Shown here in pieces: positions 25,593-36,359 of a stretch of DNA of 64,000 nucleotides. Source of the stretch: Tetmemena sp. SeJ-2015 (Eukaryota > Ciliophora > Spirotrichea > Sporadotrichida > Oxytrichidae); contig JAJKFJ010020927.1 of the NCBI GenBank assembly GCA_027382625.1, positions 62,001-126,000 of the forward strand, in the 5' to 3' direction. Below the pieces are notes generated by a model. It saw only the letters and a program-made list of their open reading frames with translations, was not told where the DNA came from and ran no database searches. Every line of letters begins with the position of its first letter. Within the stretch, counting starts at the first letter, position 1. Made by a program: the position numbers and the translations under genes.

Positions 25593-26364
25593 GGGGGGGG
25601 GCCTTTCCTCGTCATCCACTTTTTTCATGAAGATATGAAAAATCACTGTCTAGCCTAAAATTAGCCAAAAACACCAATTTTTTAGTCCTAATTCAATTTC
25701 AGAGGGCTTATAACGATCATATTCTTTAATTTAGAAAACATCCAGAGCCCCCGGGAAATATTCATTTATAAAAATTAAATTTTAAAGCAGTGGCAATATC
25801 ACTAGGATATTTAATTCATTCACAAGTTTAAGATATCTAATGTAAAAAATAAAAAGTACACTAAACCACCTTATCAATAATCTGAGCTAAAAATATATCT
25901 AAGTCAACTTATTTCATTAAATACATTTTGTTCTTTGATTGTATGATTAAATATGAAATTTCATGTATTCTTAATTTCTTTCAAAATATTCTAGAATAGA
26001 ATATCGAAGCCTTAGCTTTTAAATAGCTGTAAGCATGTTTAAAGGAAATTCATCTCATTTATAAATGTCTTTTATAGCATTGATATTTTTCGTAGTTAAC
26101 TATTATCTTATATTTTGAAAACATATATTTTTATTCAATAAAATAAAGTCTTTTTTCTATAAAATTTCATTAAAAATACAAAATTTCGTCTTACTAATTC
26201 TAAAAAAATTAAGCTCTATTTTCTAAATTAAAGAATATGATCGTTATAAACCCTCTGAAATTGAATTAGGACTAAAAAATTGGTGTTTTTGGCTAATTTT
26301 AGGCTAGACAGTGATTTTTCATATTTTCATGAAAAAAGTGGATGACGAGGAAAGGCCCCCCCCC
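25593..26364. mobile_element. 772-bp non-autonomous inverted-repeat element (MITE-like)
   Basis: The ends are 146-bp terminal inverted repeats, 25593-25738 and 26219-26364, with two mismatches that I can see. The outer ends are a run of nine G on the left and nine C on the right. It is flanked by a perfect 8-bp direct duplication, GTAAAATA. The interior of about 480 bp is very AT-rich with no plausible transposase, so it must have been moved in trans. An 8-bp duplication fits hAT, P or Merlin superfamilies. The termini do not match the C4A4-ended TBE elements known from Oxytricha. The near-identity of the arms suggests recent activity or ongoing arm conversion. It lies between oppositely oriented parts of an EF-hand gene. 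Confidence 0.85.
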
Positions 26365-26372
26365 GTAAAATA
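26365..26372. repeat. 8-bp target-site duplication, right
   Basis: GTAAAATA immediately right of the C9 end, matching 25585-25592. Confidence 0.8.
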
Positions 26373-26397
26373 AAAATAGCATTAAAATTAAGAAAAC

Positions 26398-27046
26398 ATG
26401 GGTAACGTAGTTCTGAATGATCTAGAGGCTAAATTTAACAAAGGCACTAGACACATTGAAATAAGTCTACTTGGAGTGAGCAATCCTCATTTAAATCTGC
26501 TGAAACACTGTAAGTATTTTTGTCTTTTATTTAACTAAAGTTTGCTATAGGGTCCTTGAGTGACGTGAGAAAGATGTATGATAAATTCAGACAGATATGC
26601 GATGGAAAGAACTTCAAAGATGTTACTAAACGTACTTTGCATGAGATTCTTCCCTTTAGTCTCACCACTAATTGCAAGATTTATGACAATTTCAATTTCA
26701 AAGGATCGCGTAAGCTTATCTTTTAGAGATTTATTATTTTATCGAACCTCTATCTCTTCTTGCTTGATTTTGAAAGCTAAATTTTTACAGACAAGATAAA
26801 CTTTTATCAAATATTTTTGGGTATACTGTGGACATCCTATGCACATCGGCATCAAAAGGTTGAATGTAATCTTCATTAAATTTTTATCCTTCAAGTCCTG
26901 TATAGAATGATTGACGCAGAGGGTAAGAATCAAATGAAATTCGAGGAACTTCATGAAATCATAAAATGGACACTCAAAGGAATCGGCAAATTCTTCATTA
27001 TTACTTTTAGAAAATACTATGGGCATAAATTATTTTCTTAATGTTT
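26398..27046 (+). CDS. EF-hand-type protein, N-terminal part (MGN start)
   Basis: ATG 26398 opens MGNVVLNDLEAKFNKGTRHI; a Gly at position 2 allows N-myristoylation. A 30-60 nt intron with a GTAAGT start follows about residue 38. After it the frame continues SLSDVRKMYDKFRQICDGKN (about 26563), EILPFSLTTNCKIYDNFNFK, FIILSNLYLFLLDF, and the helix-loop-helix VLYRMIDAEGKNQMKFEELH (about 26900), an EF-hand-like unit, then EIIKWTLKGIGKF. It has no sensible C-terminus on this strand. The predicted continuation, starting with another EF-hand half, is on the minus strand at about 25540. The mobile element ends 34 bp upstream of this ATG, within the expected promoter region. Confidence 0.55.
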
Positions 27047-27324
27047 TTGTAAGAATTTAAATGGAGTTTTACTTAAAATTTTTACTTTACTCTATCTCTT
27101 ATATTTTTTCTATTTATCTCTATATTAATAATTATTCTAATCTGTGCTTTCTTTTTCGAATTTGTAACTTAGCACTATTAAAGTGCCAAAGCCAAAAGAA
27201 ATTTAGATTATCTCTTACAAAGCTTTTGCATATTAATATAAAAATACGGTGCACAAAAGCCATAAATAGGAGAATAATTAATATTTATGGAATGTTTATT
27301 TAAAGAATTAGTCACTATTGATTA

Positions 27325-29054
27325 CTCACGCCCTACTTTTAACTACTGCATCAATCTGATTATATGTCTGCTGTCTGATAAAGTGAGGCTACAGCCATTC
27401 TTTATTTTTACCTTTCAAAGACTCAATAAATTCTTCCTTGCTCAACTTGGTCGCATTACTATCCGAATTTATTCAAATTACAATAAATTAAAAAATATCA
27501 TCAAAATTGCTATGCATTCAAAATTTTAATTTAGTATACTAGTTTTCATGTTTGTTTTTTAAGTACAATTATCCCCTTTTCTTAATAAATTACTTTGGGA
27601 AAGCATAATATAGACCTTAAAATTAGTTATATGTCGATTATTTCATGCAAGAAATAATTTCTATATTTTCTTAGTTAGTCTGTGAAATTTAAGCATTTGT
27701 CAATAGATATTTATATATCGAATGAATTTATTAGGCTTTGTTTCTTATTTCTTTAGTTTTAGCCTTCCAAAACTTTCTAAATTTTTTTGAATATTATAAA
27801 CCACATCTAAGTATTTGTCAAGGAGAAGTTCTAAAACTTCCTTAAAAATTGAGTCATCCCCTGATGTGATTGGTTACAGCCATTGAGTAGGGATCGGAGT
27901 CTCACTTGGGGGTTTATGCACGCTGTACAGAACTATTCCTCACAATTTAATCATTAATAACAGCACAAATAAATTATCAATTTAAAAAATAATTACAAAT
28001 ATAGAGTCTATAGAACTTTAAATTTAAAGAAATGATATATGTGTAAACACAAATTAGATTGCCTGAAATTTTGGAAAGTGAGTATTCAGAAATTATAATT
28101 ATGCCCACATTCTCTATTAACTAAATAAATCCTTATTTTTAATTAAATTCCAATAAATATTATAGTTTTGTAGGAGAACTCTCCTAGCAATTGCATATAG
28201 GCTTTCAACTCTTTGTCATTATTTGATATCTAAAATTAATTTAACTCATATTGTAAAAAGTAAAGTAAAGTAAAAGTAAAGTAAAAGTAAAATTTAGGGA
28301 ATGTAAATAATAATTAATTTCAAAACCAGCACTTATTACAGTTCTAGTTAAGAAACCATCTTATTATCCTATGAAAGTTGACTTTGGTTTATAAATTTGT
28401 AGGGATATTTAGAACTCAGTGGGCAACCACTAGCATTCAAAAATTTCCTACTTATTGTAAAAAATAATTAACTAATTATCTGGGGAGTAAGCTCCTCTTA
28501 GCATATTTCGAAGAATCTTTGAGCTCTAATGAGGGGAGTACTTGCGCAATACAAAATGCCGAAAAGCAGAATCTCAGAAATCTTGTACTGCTTCTCGTTC
28601 TTTTTAAACACTGGGTTCAATATAATGTCCCTAATTAAGGAGCCCTCCTTCTCAATATCTAATTTAAATTATTTATCAGGGTATGCATCTTTGAAGCTCT
28701 CAACCAATTGTTACTCTGTGATCATATCCTCATCCTGTGGGTCAGCTAGCTTTTTAACTCTTCTATCGAAATCGTCCAACGTCATAGTCTTAAGAGGAAA
28801 AGTTTACTCGAACTTAGTCACTGGAGCAAACCATGATTCATCCTTAATAATCTCAGGTCTGATTGACTGGAGTTTCATCTTGCCTTCCTCAATATAAAGA
28901 ATCAAATTTTATAATTGTCAAGCTTTTCTGAGATGCTGGGTCCATAGTTTTACTTGGCTTCTTGGTACTTATACTGAGTGTATTTGGCTCCTTCAACTAG
29001 CTTCGCCTTGGCGCTATCCAATTTGTCGCGCGAACAACCACATCCATTGCCCAT
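27325..29054 (-). CDS. EF-hand-type protein, MGN start
   Basis: ATG 29052-29054 opens MGNGCGCSRDKLDSAKAKLV: Gly2 plus Cys5 and Cys7 is a classic myristoylation/palmitoylation start. The frame changes near 28905, then continues EEGKMKLQSIRPEIIKDESW, DDFDRRVKKLADPQDEDMIT, FKDAYPDKQFKLDIEKEG and ISEILLFGILYCASTPLIRA to about 28490. Later minus-strand pieces fit the same gene: DDSIFKEVLELLLDKYLDVV (about 27860) and ATKLSKEEFIESLKGKNKEW (about 27445-27385, the second half of an EF-hand), then TGA 27325-27327. Assignment of the last piece is less sure. Together with the two loci to the left this makes a local cluster of EF-hand-type genes. Confidence 0.55.
28258..28377. repeat. Diverged dispersed repeat, copy 2, with a GTAAA microsatellite
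   Basis: A GTAAAGTAAAGTAAAAGTAA run at 28258-28293 leads into sequence resembling 13205-13313: a TTAGGG word, AATTTCAAAACCAGCACTTA, then CATCTTATTATCCTATGAAA. It lies in a gap between coding pieces of the EF-hand-type gene, so here it is probably inside an IES. Confidence 0.4.
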
Positions 29055-29519
29055 TTTGAAATATAGTAAGAATTCAATGAAATAATTAGATGAATTATTT
29101 TTAAAGTTTAAATAAGCATTACATAAAATATCTTAGATTAATGGAGAAAAAAAAAACATGAGACCATAAAGAAATTTTTAATTTAAGAAAGGCTCAAATT
29201 TATTCACTAAATTAGTTCTGTGAAAGTCTACAAATTTATATTAAAATAAAGTGAAGGGATGAGACAAAGGTGTTGAAAAAATAAGTTAGAAATACTGCTC
29301 TTATTTGATATTTATTTTCTCTTCTTGAATTGGTTTGAATCTATATTATCTCTATATAAATTATTTGATTAGTTAATAAAGGATTAATTTCCTTAATAAT
29401 CTATTAAATTTAAATTTATAGAGTAATTAAGTTTGTAAGTGCTATAATCTTCATAAAATGTTCTTAATAAATTCCATAGTATAGAAGTTAAACTTATCAA
29501 ATTAAAGAGTTATCAGATA
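29055..29519. other. AT-rich spacer
   Basis: Between two minus-strand genes. No coding pattern, repeat or RNA gene seen; it should hold the promoter of the EF-hand-type gene to its left. Confidence 0.4.
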
Positions 29520-30970
29520 TCATGCCCCTCCACCAATAGTAGTATTATGCTGATAAATTTAATGATCAGTGCTTGCTGTCTGGCTATTATCGTTTATTAC
29601 GATGGTATTGTTGCCTCCATTAGAGCCAGTTATTGTGCTAGCTGGATGCTTTCGACTTTATTATTAACATAGAATCAAAATATAAATTAATGTCAACTTG
29701 AAGTCGCAGCAGAGTGTTAATAATTTTGAGGAGCCATCACACTGAAATAAACTTTCACTATGAAACCAATTATCAGACCCATCTTTGCGAGCCGCTTAGT
29801 GTTACAGAAAAGAACCATCACTACGAATGGGAAGGGGAAAATGAATCCAAGGATAAAGCCCCATGCAAAGTCTGAGCAAGTCCCTTCGTTTAATCTACCT
29901 CCATAGTAAGGTCCTCTAGGTTCGGATCTTGAATTTGTGTTGCTTATGTTATTTTATAAATGAACATTAATTTGAGACTTTAACTCTCTATGATTCTGAG
30001 AATAAATAAAGTAGGGCCAAGTCTAAGTCTTCTTCTATTGCTGTTAGATCTTTGTCGGCTGTTCTAAGACTCAGGTGAACCAACTCTCCTAACTCTCTCG
30101 GTGCTTATTACATTTCTCATTCTATCTTGCTGCACTCTAATCTAGCTCTAGAATCCCTCAAGAACTGCAAGGTAATTATTTAAGTCCATAGGCTCTCCAT
30201 TTGCTACTTCATTTTAAAATACTAATCATGAAAATACAGAGTGTAAAAATTTATTTATCATCCTCTCCCTCCGCTTCAACAGCTGGCTGGATGCTTTATT
30301 CTTAAACTACAACGCTTGCATGGATATAAGGATTAATCTTCAAATCTAATAGGAAAAAGTTAAGCAGATGAATTGTTTACTAAGTGTTCTGAGCTATAAG
30401 TCATCTTTCAAGAGCTTCCCTTAGTATATCAGTTTCACAATAACGTTGAAGTTGTTAGCATGCTCTGGGAAAGCCTAAAATATGTTATAAACAGTTATCC
30501 AACTTACTATATCCTTGAATTCCAAAATATTCAGATCAGAAGAGTAGTCTATTTCAATCTCCCTGTCAGCAGAGTTGAGTTGCTTAACTTTTACGACTAT
30601 CAAATTTTCGGGCATTGCTGATCTTGAGGATGCAGAAGTGGATTCGTCCAGGCTTCTTTTACCTTTTGCTTGTCTAGGCTGTTATCAATAAAAATATATT
30701 AAGCATTTATCGTGCTACTTTAGAGTTCGCAATAGAACTGGCAGAAACTTCTCGATTAAGCTTAATATCTGGCACAAAGCTTTGAGCTGATTAATTATTT
30801 CGCTTTGCTATCGCTTCAGATTAAGGTTGAACAACTGAGGAGGAAGTCATATTAAGCTATTCAGTGCTTTCTTAGGTATTTTAAAGAGGATGAGTCTGTA
30901 TCGAATCCAAAGAGAGTGAGGAGTATGGACCAGTCTCTCTTTAATTAGTTCCTTAATCTGACTAATTCAT
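29520..30970 (-). CDS. Membrane-anchored ubiquitin-like-domain protein (Dsc3/TMUB-like)
   Basis: It starts at ATG 30968-30970 (MNQSDQGTNQRETGPYSSLS) with a Ser/Gln-rich leader, an intron (GTAGCA...TAACAG, about 30713-30675), then PRQAKGKRSLDESTSASSRS and a ubiquitin-like fold beginning MPENLIVVKVKQLNSADREI (about 30617). The fold continues NVIVKLIYQGKLLKDDLQLR (about 30440) and LKINPYIHASVVVQE. An Arg-rich linker and two hydrophobic segments follow (FAWGFILGFIFPFPFVVMVL, MGLIIGFIVKVYF). After a 41-bp IES the tail is RKHPASTITGSNGGNNTIVI, ending TGA 29520-29522. A Ubl followed by transmembrane helices is the plan of Dsc3 / TMUB proteins of ER-associated degradation. The exact family is uncertain. 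Confidence 0.55.
29655..29699 (-). other. IES, pointer ACTT
   Basis: ACTT at 29655-29658 and 29696-29699. Removing 41 bp joins NYQHSAATSS to RKHPASTITGSNGG in frame. Without removal the protein stops at TGA 29693-29695 inside the insert. Confidence 0.6.
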
Positions 30971-31148
30971 TTTTGAAGTACCTGCCTCTTCATCATCAAG
31001 ATTCAATTAGAAAATTAAAATTAAACAAAGATGCTGATAGCGAGTAAAGTTTGACATTTTAAGAAAAGAAGAATTACTAATTATTTTAATACATTCACAA
31101 TCTAAACTTTAATTACGAGATTAAATCTTAACTCAAAATTAACTTTGA

Positions 31149-33125
31149 TCATAAAATCTCATCGAAGTCAAATGTAAATGTCTCTTCATTATCATTTTCT
31201 CTACCGCTGTCCAGCGGAGAGTTCATATTGGGATTAGATAGTTAAGTGTAAGAAGACCTCTACATGTTGATGCCAAGTGAGTCATTGTTGTTACTGCCAA
31301 AGGATTTCAGTTTGATCATAGCGTTCTGTGGTGTATTTAAGAGCATAGATTTCTCCTGGGACATCCTTATTTGATTCAGTACATCAGATAAGACATTATG
31401 AGCTGGTGTAACTGATGTACTTTTGTGTTTGTTGCTAGGATTGTTTGAGCTCTCATAAGTTTGTGTGCCATCTTGTCTAAGCAAATGTGAGAACTGCAGG
31501 TCTTCCTCATTATCACTCGCTTCCTCGACATTTAACTCGTCCTCGGAATGAATATCCTCAAGCTCTTTCAGCTTCAGATTTTTAACATTTCCTGACTTTA
31601 GAAGAGTAGATCCTCTTCTTAAGAATTATAAACCACCATCTTGTCTCTAGTTGCTGTTGTTCAAGCCGTTGTGTTACCTTACAAGCATGTCTGCTTCTTC
31701 TTATGAGTCCATCTTTTTGTAGAACCCATTTTCTTCTTCCTCATCTTGTATCAAATTGCAATCATCATCCATTTCAAAGTCATCTTATTCTTCAATAATC
31801 TTAGATTTGCCATGTATTGCTAAAAAGCAGAATAATTGAAAAGTCTGAGAGGAATTTTCATTCAAGCAAAATTAATAGTTAGACTGGCGCCAATCTTCTC
31901 AGGTCAATGAAATTCCTGAAATTTTCCCCCACTATCATAGACTATTGACTTTTGAGGGAGGGGTTTTGCGCCTCTGAGTTCTTAGGAGACGCAGTATTGG
32001 AAATTGTTTGATAGCAAGAGTCTTAAAGTTCTCTCATATTTTGAGTGAAGGATTGACTGTTTGTATAACTTTGCTCATATTTCTTCTTCTTAAGCACATT
32101 TAAATATCTATCCTTGATCTCTGCTGCTGATCTATTCGGCAGGGACTTAGAAATTCTGCTCCAGTCGTTAGGGAATAACTCAAAGCTCTGGAGAATTACG
32201 TCATCTTCTTCAGAGCTAAATTTAGATACCACATAGTTCGCCTGCTTCAACAGGTTTTGTCTTTTTTCCAGATAAAATAAATGATACTTAAAAAGGAAAT
32301 TGCAATCATCTATAATACACTTTAACTTTTATAATGAATAAATAAAATTGCCGAATAATTATTTAAAGATAATTGATAAATCTTTCCCTGACCTGCTTTG
32401 AATTCCTACCTTCGAGAGATTTTGCAATTAGTGACCAATTCCTTCCAAACTTAGAAACAAGTATTAAATTAATAAGAGAATTCAACTTCTTGAAAGCTTG
32501 CATTATTTTAGCATCTTCCTCAGGCGTCCACCTTCCCTTGACTGAGTTATCTAGTTGCTCAATTCTCTGCTTTATATCTTCGGGATCGAACTTTTCACCA
32601 AGTTAAGCTTCCTCTTTTATTTTCATGTAGTTGCTCCCAAACTTAAGAAACGCCTCAATCAGCTTGCTATCTTGCTTCTTTGACCAAGAGGGCCCATTCT
32701 TCGAGTTGTCTGCAAATTGCTCAGGAGTCACTGTGAAATGCTGATTTGCAAACAGGCTAGAAATGTTGAAATTCACAGCTCAAAATTATAAAGTTAGTAC
32801 AAATAGTTACATTCATTACAAAAGCTTAATGTTGAGGGGCATAACTAACTGTCTCAGTCAGAAAAGGTAATGTATAATCACCCTCATCTCCGTCCTCCTC
32901 ATACTCCTCATATATTACTGGCAAGGGAAGAAGATCTTCTCGCTCTTCCCCTTATTAAGAACTACAAGTGATAGAACGCTTTAGAGAGAGCCTCAGTTAA
33001 GCTGAAGATGCTTCATCATCCTATTGGATAAAGGAAGAGGGCTCTGTATTCAGAGCCCTGTCAACCATCTCAACTTTTCTGTTTTAGCTATTTCTTCTGC
33101 TATTAAGGTTACTGTAATTCTCTTC
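31149..33125 (-). CDS. Three-repeat MYB-type DNA-binding protein
   Basis: Nuclear transcription-factor type. The open N-terminal part contains VEMVDRALNTEPSSFIQQDD (about 33075) and acidic IYEEYEEDGDEGDYTLPF. MYB repeats follow: R1 GPSWSKKQDSKLIEAFLKFG (about 32700), R2 VKGRWTPEEDAKIMQAFKKL (about 32540) with FGRNWSLIAKSLEGRNSKQV (about 32440), R3 SKFSSEEDDVILQSFELFP with DWSRISKSLPNRSAAEIKDR (about 32210-32100). Tryptophan spacing and the SLxxRxxxxxxxRF/Y pattern are typical of R2R3/3R-MYB. A long acidic, Ser/Asn-rich tail (SEDELNVEEASDNEEDLQ) ends at TGA 31149-31151. Interruptions near 32260-32350 and 31820-31990 are introns or IESs. The start codon is uncertain: ATG 33066-33068 is internal to a longer open frame. 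Confidence 0.8.
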
Positions 33126-33189
33126 ACAAAGTAAATATAGATTCAAATTTAAATACACTCTTCGATTAAGAGATAATTATTATTTTGCT

Positions 33190-33340
33190 CTGCTGTAAAT
33201 TGTTTGTCATCAGCTTCTTATTACCCCAGTTTCTTAACACTTAGTTGGTTGAATGCCCATTCTTTAGTTGGATTTTTATAGAAGTCCTTAATAAAGCGGA
33301 TTCAACTGCGGTGATTAGAAGGCAGTCCTTTAATTCTCTG
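33190..33340 (-). CDS. Short coding-like piece, unassigned
   Basis: The minus strand reads IRFIKDFYKNPTKEWAFNQL then SVKKLGQQEADDKQFTAEQ, an ordinary-looking protein piece with no family I recognise. It may be a 5' MDS of the MYB gene or a fragment of another gene. Confidence 0.3.
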
Positions 33341-33592
33341 AGGTAGACAGGTAATGATAAAAAGGATCATAGGATCAATAATAAATGAGATTATTATGAA
33401 TGATAAGTATATCTCGATTTATGACTTGCATTTTGCTTATTTAGAGACTTTTATGTTAATATAGAACAGATACTAAATTATAATTTTAATCTTTGAAATT
33501 TTTAGAATTTTATCACTGCCATAATAGCTTTGAATAAAATATTTAAAGAAACTTTTGATAGTTCAATTGAAGTTTTAGTACTATAAATAAAT

Positions 33593-36280
33593 TCAATAAA
33601 GATTTTGAATTATCTACTATTGCTAATAATTTGAGTTTATTTTTCCCTTTTCTTCGCTTTTTTGGTGCTAACTTAAATTTCTTTAGCTGTTGACATATGC
33701 ATTTCTAAAGGAGAAAGTGTCTCTACTGTTGTTTGTCTACATTTTATTCATATCTCTGCTCGAAAACTGCTCAAAAGCCTCGTAAGCCTGTAAGTAATCA
33801 TCTTAACTCGGCGCCACTCTGAACCTTTAGACTTCTTATTTTTCAGATTGGTTTATTGAGCTTAACCCTTCATTTTCACTTGATAGAAGGATGTGATTAA
33901 ATCTTAGAACCTCTTTGGGTCTATCATAAGTTTGGTGAATTTACTTTAAATCATCATAGCTTGTCTTTGAGTTGACCTGCTTTGCTTTGAGTGAAATGCT
34001 TTTATGTAGTGACTTAATGACTCCTTGGGCTTTATTCAAATATCCTTGCTTTTATTAAGGTCTATATATCTAATTTTGAATTTTGTGTTTGTAGTCTGTT
34101 TGATTTATGATAGAATTTTAAGAATTATCCCTAAAAACCTCCTCACTATCCTTAGAATTTGAAATTTAAAACATGTTCTTTGTGTCAAATTGAATTTACA
34201 TACTCTAATCTCTAGTTGTATTGGGATAACTTTAACTTTAATCAGAGTTTTCATGCTTTTCATACTGAGATTTATCAACAAGAGAAGTTTTGGTAGTTTA
34301 CATTTTTACACAATCGGTTTCGAAAATTCTGGCTTACTGAGAATTACTCTTAGGGCGACCAACATAGTACAAGAAAATTAGAATTCAAAGGTTTAAAATT
34401 GACATTTTTAAGTACTAATTTTCATTATTTTCAAAGCTTCTAGACTATCTGATTATTTCAGGCTTTAAACTTGGCTAATACTCTAGTTTTATTGGAGTTT
34501 CTAAAGTTTTTTCTTCTCGCTTTAAACATTAAATATATATACTTGTAAGGAACGATCTGTGGTCTTATATTTCTGTCCTCATCTAAATTCTTCTGTGAAT
34601 TTCTTCTATTTTCATGATAGAATTCTTTACTAACCAAACTTTCACTAATTTTAGTCTACTATATACTAAATATATCATATTAAAAAATTTAATGCATATT
34701 TCTTTCTACTTCAACGATAATTATCTCTTGCAGTCAACGATATGTGATGATCTCTTTAATTTTTGAGTTCTTTTGTCCACTATGAATTGCTTATCTAATC
34801 TTCTTAGAGCTGATCATACTCTTCTCCTTGGTCCTCAAATCTGTAAGCTATATCAAATATAGTTTATTATATGTTTGAGTTCCTAAATTTATTAGAATTG
34901 CTTGTCTACTTAATGAAGCAGCTTTTTCACCTAAAACCCCCTTTACTCGCACTAACTTTGCAAGTCCTTTATAAAATTTTTAAGATCGTTAATTTCTTAT
35001 GAGAGCTTTTAGTTCTTAAGATCTAGTTAGCTATTTTATTTGTCAGAATATTAAACTTCAGCTTGAAGCTTTTACATCTTTTGAGAGTATATAAGATAAC
35101 TGGCAAATTAATAAAGTATGCTTACTTAATCTCAATTTTGGATTGTTCATATTTTTTAGTCTGCTTTAGAGCTGCCCTATATTAGTACTAAAGATCAACG
35201 AATCTAATATCTTTTTGTTCTCCTTATTTATTCATTTCCTCAATTTATTTACAGCAAACAATGATATTAAGTAATTAACAATTTACTGTTACAACTGGTC
35301 AATTCGTTGAAAAAGTGAAGAGTTTTCTTATTCCAATGAGTTTATTCTCTCCACGTATTGCTCTCTCCGCAGATCAAATTCATTTCTTAGCTGAAGCATC
35401 TCCTACTGGATCTAGTTTCTTATCTTCAATTCTTTTTACAGTTGTCCTTATAAATTAATGATCTCGGCGTCCTATTGTTGTTCTATCACTCTCATTTTCT
35501 CTAAATTTAATCTTCTTAAACTAGTTATCTTACCTTTGATAATTGCATTATAAAACTCACCCTGTCTTACCAAATCTGTGTATTTAGGGTCTTTTTCTTT
35601 ATTCTTCCTTTGCTCTATTCTCCTCTCATCTTAAGTTTTTTAAGCGGTTGCTCTTTCGCATTTAACTCCATTGGTGAGATCATAGCAGTTTTCTTTGTCC
35701 ATTAGGAAATATTTGGAAGAATGATACTTCTCGTTTTCAATGCGTTATTTTAGTATTTTATTATAATCTTATCCCTTAAGTAGATTATCTTTACTTGTAA
35801 ATATACTACTCTATTGTTGCTAATGATAGCTATCGTTCTCATGAATTTCTAAATCCCTATTATTATAGACTAAAGAAGATCTCTTAGATCTAAAAGCTTG
35901 CTCTGTTTCGTAGTTTGGCATTAACAGAGCATTTGAAGCTCTCCTAGATCTGTGAACATTTTAATCCAAAGGGATTTGGATTAAACTCTTGTAGTTATCT
36001 CTGTCTTTTCATATATTTTTATAGTTCTTGGCTTTGCTTTCATTTACCTTTTTATCAATTGAAATTTCTTGTCTTTACTTATTAAAGTCTCCAATATCGT
36101 CAAAATAAATTGACCCAGATGAATGCAGCCACTCAAACACATAAATTAAATTTTATATCCCTCCTCTTGTGAAACAAACTGATCCACCTCTGTATTTCTC
36201 AATTCAAAATCACTTCTGTGCCTCTAATGATTCTTCTTCGTCGCCTTTATGTCTCGATATAGTTGGTCCAACTTTTTCAT
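33593..36280 (-). CDS. Long coiled-coil protein
   Basis: It starts at ATG 36278-36280 (MKKLDQLYRDIKATKKNHQR), only about 80 bp beyond the stop of the next minus-strand gene. A polar N-terminal third has Asn/Gln/Ser runs (YHQQQQSSIFTSKDNLLKG, about 35820). A strong coiled coil follows (EIINLQGQLQKELKIRNQIQ, QEMLQLRNEFDLRREQYVER, about 35450-35350; KLRKQINKENKK, about 35220). The C-terminal part includes DDYLQAYEAFEQFSS (about 33800) and ends NSNYQQQQIIQNLY at TGA 33593-33595. Function unknown; heptad content suggests a cytoskeletal or ciliary structural protein. Multiple frame changes indicate IESs. Confidence 0.55.
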
Positions 36281-36359
36281 GATTTTTGAATTTAGAATTT
36301 AACTCCTAATTTAATTAATTTACTCTAAGACTAATTAAACAAATTAATGAATTATGAAA

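Noticed and set aside
26578..26799. 73-codon + strand frame starting at 26578
   Set aside because: It is offset from the frame carrying VRKMYDKFRQICDGKNFKD, which continues through TAG/TAA codons as the EF-hand-type protein.
27061..27529. Two + strand frames of 80 codons each
   Set aside because: Hydrophobic, AT-driven and without a family match. The minus strand there carries an EF-hand-like piece (KLSKEEFIESLKGKNKEW).
28529..28897. 122-codon + strand frame
   Set aside because: It is antisense to the minus-strand EF-hand-type gene, whose reading is polar, starts with MGN and continues on both sides.
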